NCBI RefSeq assembly: GCF_011189575.1
Contig: NZ_PUJW01000003.1
Coordinates: 1-64,000, forward strand
Source: Photorhabdus cinerea
GTDB lineage: Bacteria; Pseudomonadota; Gammaproteobacteria; Enterobacterales; Enterobacteriaceae
Direction of reading: 5' to 3'
Length of the DNA stretch: 64,000 nucleotides
This document shows, in pieces, positions 9,722 to 16,289 of the stretch (the stretch's first letter is position 1; each line of letters starts with the position of its first letter). The position numbers were made by a program, and so were the translations under genes. The notes beneath the pieces were generated by a model. That model was not told the origin of the DNA. It saw only the letters and a program-made list of their open reading frames with translations, and did no database searches.

Positions 9722-9736
9722 TGATAACCCTTATCA
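9722..9736 (-). promoter_or_regulatory. Candidate Fur box upstream of suf operon
   Basis: The 15-mer TGATAACCCTTATCA matches the 7-1-7 Fur core TGATAATnATTATCA at 12 of 14 defined positions. It lies 74-88 nt upstream of the sufA start. E. coli sufA is known to be Fur-repressed and IscR-activated; Fur control here is inferred from this match and that precedent. Confidence 0.7.
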
Positions 9737-10161
9737 CTTCAACCATTTGTTTTAAGAGGATATACATTAAATAGATTAAATTTTATTCGAATGCAGGGGT
9801 TTATGTTCATTCCATATGAAAGGTATATCTTTAATTTACTGTTTTATCTATAAATTACTAGTTTGATCAACTGTGCTATTTTTTGCTTATCGACGTAAGA
9901 CAAAAAGCACAAAAGGTTCATTAGGGATACTATTTGAGGTGAACTTTCAGATATACCGGAAATGCAGAGCAAGAGTTGCTATTATGATCATAATATATAC
10001 AAATAAAGTTTCTATTTAATTAACTCAATTAAACGTATTCAGAAATAATCTTATCTATATATTACGCTCTTAATATGCCTTCCTTTATTCTATTAATAGC
10101 TTTATTAACCGCTAATTTAATTTGAAAGTATTACGTGACCATAATAAATATTTGCAAGACC
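9737..10161. other. Intergenic region, suf promoter side to hok promoter
   Basis: About 420 AT-rich bases between the divergent suf operon and the hok locus. IscR or OxyR sites could lie here but none can be asserted. No ORF with a credible ribosome binding site was seen. Confidence 0.4.
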
Positions 10162-10189
10162 TTGCAGATCATGCGAATAAACGTATACT
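10162..10189 (+). promoter_or_regulatory. Promoter of the hok mRNA
   Basis: A -35 element TTGCAG (10162-10167) and a -10 element TATACT (10184-10189) are separated by 16 nt. The predicted start near 10196 begins a leader with the GGTGCTTGAG segment typical of hok family mRNAs, whose 5' end folds on itself and on the 3' end. Confidence 0.7.
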
Positions 10190-10247
10190 GCCTCCGGGTG
10201 CTTGAGACTTTCTGTCTTGAGCATTGTGTTCTAGGCAGAAAGAGAAA

Positions 10248-10315
10248 AGCCCCATCCGACTATAAATCGAAATGAGGCTACTCCTTATGCCCAACAACGT
10301 AAGGCTAGCCTCTTA
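10248..10315 (-). ncRNA. sok: Candidate Sok-type antisense RNA
   Basis: Opposite the hok/mok leader, the minus strand forms a hairpin (10272-10279 with 10248-10255, one G-U pair) followed by a T-rich stretch, as at the 3' end of Sok RNAs. Sok RNAs bind the mok ribosome binding region and so block hok translation. The 3' end is supported by the terminator; the 5' end given is a rough estimate from family length. Confidence 0.5.
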
Positions 10316-10346
10316 CCTGACAAAAAGCAAGGAGAGAAGGCTATGA
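10287..10346 (+). CDS. mok: Mok-like leader reading frame overlapping hok
   Basis: A 19-codon frame (starts MPNNVRLASY) with GAGG upstream at 10274-10277. Its TGA stop overlaps the hok ATG (ATGA). In Hok/Sok systems mok translation opens the hok ribosome binding site, and the antisense RNA acts on mok. Position, overlap and ribosome binding site fit that role; there is no evidence that the peptide itself matters. Confidence 0.6.
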   Translation: MPNNVRLASYLTKSKERRL

Positions 10347-10501
10347 AGCCGCAAAAAATCGTAATATTTAGTTTGATCGTTATTTGTGTGACGTTACTTC
10401 TGTTCACATGGATAACAAGGGGTTCACTCTGTAAACTCCATATAAAACGAGGTAATACAGAGGTTGCGGCAATCATGGCTTACGAATCCAGCAACAGGTA
10501 A
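10343..10501 (+). CDS. hok: Hok/Gef family type I toxin
   Basis: A 52-residue membrane toxin: short basic start (MKPQK), one hydrophobic helix about 6-24, then the Hok C-terminal pattern with TRGSLC, a HIKRGNTEVA segment and AYES. Hok proteins insert in the inner membrane and collapse the potential when the labile Sok RNA is lost. ATG at 10343 is preceded by GGAGAG. The locus has a promoter, a mok frame, a predicted antisense RNA and a terminator, so it looks complete rather than decayed. It sits alone between suf and menI. Confidence 0.9.
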   Translation: MKPQKIVIFSLIVICVTLLLFTWITRGSLCKLHIKRGNTEVAAIMAYESSNR

Positions 10502-10510
10502 GGCAGCCTT

Positions 10511-10540
10511 GGCGGGAGGTTTTTACTCCCGCCCTTTTAG
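10511..10540 (+). terminator. Terminator of hok mRNA
   Basis: GGCGGGAG (10511-10518) pairs with CTCCCGCC (10526-10533), followed by TTTT. It begins 9 nt after the hok stop codon. In this family the 3' end also takes part in the long-range fold that keeps the full-length mRNA inert. Confidence 0.88.
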
Positions 10541-10859
10541 ATGTTGTTATGGCTTGGATCTCAGGCACCCTTCATATTTAAGTGGAATTAAACATAAATT
10601 AAAACCGGTGAAATTTTAGCATTAATTGATATATCGGCGTTTACAGACTTAAATAAAAATTTGCAATTAGGTTTTTATCTATTCCAGCATTAATTTCCTC
10701 AATATAATTTAACATTTAAATTCATCGGATATATATAAGAAAATCAAATAATCCATAACATTATAAAAATATCAACAAGATCCAGGAAATATATATATTC
10801 CCTAGATGGACATCACAAATAAATTTAATTACCTTGAAAGATAACTTTTTCACTTAAAT
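10541..10859. other. AT-rich intergenic region downstream of hok
   Basis: About 320 bases with no credible ORF. It ends in a terminator-like hairpin without an obvious parent gene, so a small RNA here is possible. Confidence 0.35.
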
Positions 10860-10899
10860 AGTAGGTTATCATCCATACAATAACCTACTTTTACTTTTG
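10860..10899 (+). terminator. Orphan terminator-like hairpin
   Basis: A perfect 10-bp stem (AGTAGGTTAT at 10860-10869 with ATAACCTACT at 10880-10889) is followed by a T-rich run on the plus strand. The nearest plus-strand gene, hok, already has its own terminator. Confidence 0.65.
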
Positions 10900-10902
10900 T
10901 TT

Positions 10903-11029
10903 TATACCCGTTATCTTTCAAGTTGCCTCTTTGTTGGCTGCACTCACTCACCCCGGTCACAGAGTTATCTATGCTCCCGGGGATTCGTTCCCTTGCCGTC
11001 GCGATACATCTTGAAATCCATTGGGTATA
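10903..11029 (+). repeat. ERIC element (127 bp), copy 1
   Basis: Exactly 127 bp, bounded by TATACCC and GGGTATA, containing a GCTCCCGGGGATTCG segment like the ERIC core. It aligns along its whole length with the reverse complement of the copy at 19850-19976. ERICs are non-autonomous palindromic repeats that fold into long RNA hairpins when transcribed. This one ends 7 nt from the menI stop codon. Confidence 0.92.
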
Positions 11030-11035
11030 TATATT

Positions 11036-11452
11036 TTATCCAGGTAAAACTGATGTGGTTAATCGGGAAGTGCAACATAGATGTTGCCGATCATCAAAAA
11101 TATCGATTCCCCATACCTGATGATTACGCCCAAGGTGGAGAGGTCTACACACCCCTTTCACCTCACCACTGCGAACAGAACGGATATGGTTAGCATTTAT
11201 TTCCAGCCCGACAACTTTTTCCTCACCTTCAGAACAGAGATACCCAGCCAAAGAACCAAGTGATTCTGCTAATACAACCGACGCCCCACCATGTAATAAG
11301 CCAAATGGTTGCTGGGTGCGATAATCAACCGGCATTGTACCTTCGATAAAGTTATCACCGATATGCGTGATTTTTATGCCCAGATGGCCCATCATACATT
11401 GGCTACTCACTTGATTCAGGCTCTCCAGTCCAATATCACGTTTCCAAATCAT
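11036..11452 (-). CDS. menI: 1,4-dihydroxy-2-naphthoyl-CoA hydrolase MenI (hotdog thioesterase)
   Basis: A 138-residue hotdog-fold thioesterase. The catalytic segment is GLLHGGASVVLAESLGS with His54 and Glu63, matching E. coli YdiI/MenI, which releases 1,4-dihydroxy-2-naphthoate from CoA in menaquinone synthesis. The start overlaps the ydiJ stop by 4 nt (ATGA), so the two genes form an operon as in E. coli. An ERIC element follows directly after the stop codon and could act as the mRNA 3' end. Confidence 0.92.
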   Translation of the reverse strand: MIWKRDIGLESLNQVSSQCMMGHLGIKITHIGDNFIEGTMPVDYRTQQPFGLLHGGASVVLAESLGSLAGYLCSEGEEKVVGLEINANHIRSVRSGEVKGVCRPLHLGRNHQVWGIDIFDDRQHLCCTSRLTTSVLPG

Positions 11453-14400
11453 GGGATTATCTCCAATAAAGCTTGCAACGGATGCTTAAGTACTTGCCCT
11501 TCTATCCGCTTAACCTGACTACGGCAGGAATAACCAGAACTCAGGCAACGCTCCAATGGTAGTTTTTGCAAGGCAGGTTGCCAGGATAATTTATAGATAC
11601 CAATAGAGTGTTTTATGTTTTTGTTTTCATGACCATACGTTCCAGCCATTCCACAGCAGCCTACACTGATATTATCCAGCTTGCTACCCAGCCGATGGAA
11701 AATTTTTTCCCACTGTTTACTACTGCCCGGTAGCATAGTCACTTCCGTACAATGTCCTAACAGATACCATTTATCTCTGGGCGCTTCTTTATTACCCATT
11801 TTCTCTGGCAAAGCATTGATCAGCCATTCATGCACAAGCTGAACCTCAAACTTGCCTCGCTGTTCACCAAGAATATCGTTGTATTCATCCCGGTAACACA
11901 ATACCAATGCGGGATCAACACCAACCATAGGAATCCCCAGCTCAGATACCCGATTAAGGAAATCTGACGTTTTTCTGGCCGTTTTAGCAAAATGGGATAA
12001 AAATCCTTTGATATGTTGAGCCTTACCATTAGGAGAAAATGGCAACAATATCGGTTTATATCCTAATTTTTCTACCAAATAGGCAAAGTCAGCCACAACT
12101 TTAGCATCGTAATAGCTAGTAAACGGGTCCTGAACAATCAACACATGTTTATCACGGTGGGTCTGATCCATTTTTTCAAGCTGTTCTAAAGTGGTAGAAA
12201 GCGCATAATGGCCAGCAAGCTGCTGGTGTAATGTCGGGCTGGATAATAAAGGTAAATCCACCATCCCGATGGTACGGCGGCTCAATTCCTGCACCCACGG
12301 TTGTTTTAGGAAGAAATTAAATACCTGCGGTGCCTTAGCCATTAATGGCGTACTGCTTTCCGCGCCTGCCACAATATGATCACGTAAAGGGCGAAAATAG
12401 CGACCATGATATAACTCAAGAAAACGTGCTCGAAATGATGGCACATCAATTTTGATCGGGCACTGTGTTGAACAAGCTTTGCATGCCAGACAACCAGACA
12501 TTGCCTCTTTTACTTCATGAGAAAAATCATACTCTCCACGCCATGCTTGCCAGCTATTACGCGTCTTTTCAATCAGCCCACGCAGGCTTGGTCGTTTTTG
12601 TTCCAATCCCTGTTGTAGCAGTTTCAGGTCCATGCCCTGTTCAGTTAAAAGACGAAGCCATTCACGCACTAATGTTGCCCGTCCTTTCGGCGAGTGGATG
12701 CGCTGTTGGCTAATTTTCATTGATGGACACATCGGGCTTTTCACATCGAAATTAAAACAGAGTCCATTTCCATTACACGCCATAGCGCCACGGAATGTAT
12801 TTCTTATATTTATCGGAATTTCCCGGTCATAAGTTCCTCGTTTGACCGCGTCGACTTTCATCATCGGCGCATCAACGCCAATCGGTGAACAAATTTTACC
12901 CGGATTCAAACGGTTATCTGGGTCAAAGGCAGCCTTAATCCGACGCAATTCTTCATACAGGGTGCTACCGAAAAATTCAGGGCTGTATTCAGCACGAAAT
13001 CCTTTACCATGTTCCCCCCACAACAAACCACCATAACGTGCCGTGAGGCGGACAATTTCATCAGAAATCTGTTTCATTAGTATCTCTTGCTGAGGATCAC
13101 ACATATCCAGCGCTGGACGAACATGCAACACACCAGCATCTACATGACCAAACATACCATAGCTAAGATGATGGCTATCCAATAGCTGTCGGAATTCTAC
13201 AATATAATCAGCGAGATGTTGTGGCGGTACGCAAGTATCTTCCACAAACGGGATCGGTTTCGCAGCACCCTTACTGTTACCTAGCAAACCAACGGATTTC
13301 TTGCGCATCGCATAAATACGCTCAATATCATCCAACTCCCGACAAACTTGATAACCAATAACACCCGCCTGCTTGCCATCCATAAGTTCATCAAGACGCT
13401 GACAAAGGGTTGTTACTTGCTGATCTATTAGTTGTTGGTCATCACCACTGAATTCAACAATGTTCAATCCCTGCATATCCTTACCAGGCACATCAGTAAT
13501 CAACTCTTTCACTGAATGCCAGACGATATCCTCACGCGCTAAATTCAGCACCCTGGAATCTACAGTTTCAACTGATAAAGCCTTTGCATTCACCATAAAA
13601 GGCGCATTACGCAGTGCAGAATCAAATGAATCATATTTTACGTTCACCAATCGCCTGACTTTCGGCAACGGTGTAATATTCAGAACAGCTTCCGTAATAA
13701 AAGCCAGCGTTCCCTCTGAACCAGTCAAGATACGGCCTAAATCAAACTTCTGCATATCATCACTGAAAACATGGCGCAAATCATAACCTGTCAGAAAACG
13801 ATTAAGTTTAGGGAATTTTTCAACGATAAGTTCACGTTGTTCACGGCAACGGTTAAGCACCGTGTTATAAATACGACCTGTAACAGAATCTTCTTGCGCA
13901 ATCGATTCCGCCAGCTCTATGTCCATAGAGCGGGTATCAAGTAGCTCTCCACCCAACAAAACTGCCCGTAAACCAAGAACATGATCAGAAGTTTTACCAT
14001 ATACCAACGAACCCTGACCGGACGCATCGGTATTAATCATTCCTCCCAACGTCGCGCGATTACTGGTTGAAAGCTCCGGTGAAAAAAAATAACCATACGG
14101 ACGCAAATATTGATTCAGTTGATCTTTAATCACACCCGCTTCCACTCTCACCCAACCCTGCTCTGGGTTAATTTCAAGGATGCGATTCATATAACGGGAC
14201 ATATCTACCACGATACCACTATTAAGAGCCTGTCCGTTTGTACCTGTCCCGCCTCCGCGCGGAGTAAATGTTAAATTCTGGTATTTTTTTTCACCTGCGA
14301 TACGAGCCAGCAAAACTACATCGGCTCCGGATCGGGGGAAAATAACAGACTGTGGTAATAGCTGATAGATACTGTTATCTGTCGCCATTGTCAGACGATC

Positions 14401-14508
14401 TGCATAGCTGTTTGTAGCATCTCCGGTAAACCCGTGCTCTTTCAGTGTATTCAAGAATTCCTGAGCCAACTCACTGACGTGAGGTGCTTGTGATATGCGT
14501 GGGATCAT
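11449..14508 (-). CDS. ydiJ: YdiJ: FAD-linked oxidase with iron-sulfur domain (D-2-hydroxyglutarate dehydrogenase type)
   Basis: A 1019-residue fusion: N-terminal FAD-binding PCMH-type domain (FTPRGGGTGTNGQAL; TLGGMINTDASGQG), C-terminal FAD oxidase cap (GMFGHVDAGVLHVRP; GEHGKGFRAEYSP), then a 4Fe-4S domain (CLACKACSTQCP) and a CCG-like region (SVGCCGMAGTYG). The E. coli orthologue has been described as a D-2-hydroxyglutarate dehydrogenase; that activity is taken from the family. ATG at 14508 gives the E. coli-like N-terminus MIPRISQAP; a frame from 14541 adds 11 unconserved residues. Upstream gene of menI. Confidence 0.92.
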   Translation of the reverse strand: MIPRISQAPHVSELAQEFLNTLKEHGFTGDATNSYADRLTMATDNSIYQLLPQSVIFPRSGADVVLLARIAGEKKYQNLTFTPRGGGTGTNGQALNSGIVVDMSRYMNRILEINPEQGWVRVEAGVIKDQLNQYLRPYGYFFSPELSTSNRATLGGMINTDASGQGSLVYGKTSDHVLGLRAVLLGGELLDTRSMDIELAESIAQEDSVTGRIYNTVLNRCREQRELIVEKFPKLNRFLTGYDLRHVFSDDMQKFDLGRILTGSEGTLAFITEAVLNITPLPKVRRLVNVKYDSFDSALRNAPFMVNAKALSVETVDSRVLNLAREDIVWHSVKELITDVPGKDMQGLNIVEFSGDDQQLIDQQVTTLCQRLDELMDGKQAGVIGYQVCRELDDIERIYAMRKKSVGLLGNSKGAAKPIPFVEDTCVPPQHLADYIVEFRQLLDSHHLSYGMFGHVDAGVLHVRPALDMCDPQQEILMKQISDEIVRLTARYGGLLWGEHGKGFRAEYSPEFFGSTLYEELRRIKAAFDPDNRLNPGKICSPIGVDAPMMKVDAVKRGTYDREIPINIRNTFRGAMACNGNGLCFNFDVKSPMCPSMKISQQRIHSPKGRATLVREWLRLLTEQGMDLKLLQQGLEQKRPSLRGLIEKTRNSWQAWRGEYDFSHEVKEAMSGCLACKACSTQCPIKIDVPSFRARFLELYHGRYFRPLRDHIVAGAESSTPLMAKAPQVFNFFLKQPWVQELSRRTIGMVDLPLLSSPTLHQQLAGHYALSTTLEQLEKMDQTHRDKHVLIVQDPFTSYYDAKVVADFAYLVEKLGYKPILLPFSPNGKAQHIKGFLSHFAKTARKTSDFLNRVSELGIPMVGVDPALVLCYRDEYNDILGEQRGKFEVQLVHEWLINALPEKMGNKEAPRDKWYLLGHCTEVTMLPGSSKQWEKIFHRLGSKLDNISVGCCGMAGTYGHENKNIKHSIGIYKLSWQPALQKLPLERCLSSGYSCRSQVKRIEGQVLKHPLQALLEIIP

Positions 14509-14733
14509 TATCGTTTTGACCCTTGTAAAATGAGTGTCCACATTGCTTTATTTATACTACTCTTTGAGTTTGATACCTTAGTCAGTCGTAACAATTAATC
14601 ACTGCTAACTCATTTATCTGAGAAGGCAAGCGTTTACCTTATCATAATATTCACCTATTTTGAGTAACTTATAGATAACATCTTATTTATTGATTATCTT
14701 TATCGCCACTGAATTACTTAGAGAAATTAACTT

Positions 14734-15843
14734 ATGGACAAATCACAACCGCATTATGATCTACCAAAGTTATTGTTTACCTTAATTTTTCTTTCACTCT
14801 TAATCGTTACCAGCTTCTGGGTAATGAAACCCTTTATCCTTGGTTTTGTCTGGGCCGGAATGGTTGTTATCGCCACCTGGCCTTTACTGGAAAAACTACA
14901 GAACGGCTTATGGGGTAAACGCTGGCTTGCTGTCGCGATTATGACGTTATTACTTATTCTGTTATTTGTGATCCCGATTGTATTGCTGGTCAGTAGCTTG
15001 TTAGAAAACAGCGGGCCATTAATTGCGTGGGCTAAATCCCCTACTAATTTTCAAATGCCGGCCATGACCTGGCTGAACGATATTCCTCTAGTTGGTGATA
15101 AGCTTTACAGTGGCTGGAATTCACTGATTACTGATGGTGGAAATGTTCTGATTGCCAAAGTTCAGCCCTATATTGGAGAAGCTGCAACCTGGTTCTTTAC
15201 CCAAGCAGCAAATGCCGGACGCTTTGTTTTCCATCTTGCTTTGATGGTGCTATTCAGTGTGTTGTTATATCTGAAAGGTGAGCAAGTGACGATGAGTATT
15301 CGCCATTTTGCCATTCGCCTGGCGGATAAACGTGGAGATGCCGCCATCCTGCTGGCAGCACAATCTATCCGTGCTGTAGCGCTCGGCGTGGTCGTTACTG
15401 CTCTGGTTCAAGCTATTATCGGTGGTCTTGGCTTGGCTGTTGCGGATATTCCTTATGCTACATTGCTGACAGTACTTATGTTTGTCTGTTGTGTTGCCCA
15501 GATCGGTCCATTGCTGATTTTAGTTCCTGCTGTTGCTTGGCTTTACTGGACAGGTGATACAGCTTGGGGTACCGCGCTATTGGTCTGGAGCTGTGTAGTC
15601 ACAACAATGGATGGATTTCTTCGTCCATTTTTAATCCGTCTGGGCGCAGATTTGCCTATGGCCCTAATATTAACCGGTGTTATTGGCGGGATACTCTCAT
15701 TCGGAATGATTGGTCTATTTATCGGACCCGTTGTGTTGGCTGTTGCTTATCGTTTATTAATTGCATGGATGAATGAAATTCCAGAACCTGAAAATGATTT
15801 GACAGAAACTGAAAAATATCTGGAACAGAAATTCTCAGAATAA
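14734..15843 (+). CDS. ydiK: AI-2E family inner-membrane transporter YdiK
   Basis: A 369-residue polytopic membrane protein with about eight hydrophobic segments, a pair near the N-terminus (residues about 12-40 and 62-90) and a cluster after about 160. It has the AI-2E (PerM) family pattern near the C-terminus (DGFLRPFLIR, GVIGGILSFGMIGLFIGPVVLA). The family includes exporters and Na+/H+ antiporters; the substrate of YdiK is unknown. It is divergent from ydiJ and precedes rprA, as in E. coli. Confidence 0.88.
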   Translation: MDKSQPHYDLPKLLFTLIFLSLLIVTSFWVMKPFILGFVWAGMVVIATWPLLEKLQNGLWGKRWLAVAIMTLLLILLFVIPIVLLVSSLLENSGPLIAWAKSPTNFQMPAMTWLNDIPLVGDKLYSGWNSLITDGGNVLIAKVQPYIGEAATWFFTQAANAGRFVFHLALMVLFSVLLYLKGEQVTMSIRHFAIRLADKRGDAAILLAAQSIRAVALGVVVTALVQAIIGGLGLAVADIPYATLLTVLMFVCCVAQIGPLLILVPAVAWLYWTGDTAWGTALLVWSCVVTTMDGFLRPFLIRLGADLPMALILTGVIGGILSFGMIGLFIGPVVLAVAYRLLIAWMNEIPEPENDLTETEKYLEQKFSE

Positions 15844-15872
15844 TTTGTATAACAATTAATTTTGCCGCATAC

Positions 15873-15910
15873 AGCGAAAGAGGATTAACTCTTTCGCTTA
15901 AATATAGCTT
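15873..15910 (+). terminator. Probable terminator hairpin of ydiK
   Basis: AGCGAAAGAG (15873-15882) pairs perfectly with CTCTTTCGCT (15889-15898). The T run is poor, so it may be a weak terminator or a stabilising 3' hairpin. Confidence 0.5.
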
Positions 15911-16028
15911 TATACAGACACATCTAATCATTCATCTGAAATACGAGTTTATTAAATATAAATATTGTCAAATAAATGTTAAAAAAAGGTTAAATATCGC
16001 CATTTTTACCCATAAATAATACGTAAAT

Positions 16029-16042
16029 TAGGACTATTCTTA
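16029..16042 (-). promoter_or_regulatory. RcsAB box upstream of rprA
   Basis: Read on the minus strand, TAAGAATAGTCCTA matches the RcsAB consensus TAAGAATATTCCTA at 13 of 14 positions. It is centred about 38 nt before the predicted rprA start. RcsB activation of rprA is established in E. coli. Confidence 0.75.
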
Positions 16043-16073
16043 ATGAATAAACTATTCAACTAAATTAATATAA

Positions 16074-16184
16074 ACGGGCTATGAACGAGACGTTTATTTC
16101 TCCTTTTGATGGTTCTAGTAATTAGGAACGCGTATATTGCTGTGTGTAGTCTTTGCCTATCGAGCCCACGATAGGCTTTTTTTT
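16074..16184 (+). ncRNA. rprA: RprA small regulatory RNA
   Basis: The 3' half contains TTGCTGTGTGTAGTCTTTGC followed by a hairpin (GCCTATCG...CGATAGGC) and eight T's, closely resembling the E. coli RprA 3' end. It lies between ydiK and ppsA, near the E. coli location. RprA is an Hfq-dependent RNA that activates rpoS translation and responds to Rcs envelope stress. The 3' end is firm; the 5' end at about 16074 is inferred from an ACGG start and an upstream TATAAA-like -10. The 5' half, including the rpoS-pairing part, has diverged from E. coli. Confidence 0.88.
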
Positions 16185-16232
16185 ACTATTTTTATGCTTT
16201 TCTAGAGTCATGTCATCCGTTGCTCTAGCCAT

Positions 16233-16262
16233 TAAAAAAACCCGCCATTGCTTTGACGGGCT
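16233..16262 (-). terminator. Terminator of ppsA
   Basis: On the minus strand a hairpin with a GCCCGTC arm and a GGCGGG arm (16241-16262) is followed by seven T's (16234-16240). It lies 27-57 nt beyond the ppsA stop codon. Confidence 0.8.
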
Positions 16263-16289
16263 TCCAGCTCAACGGTGTATTATCCGGAG

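Noticed and set aside
10285..10476. Minus-strand ORF opposite hok
   Set aside because: Overlaps the complete hok/mok unit; the minus strand here is better explained by the Sok antisense RNA.
11820..12029. Minus-strand ORF inside ydiJ
   Set aside because: Out-of-frame shadow of the conserved ydiJ coding sequence.
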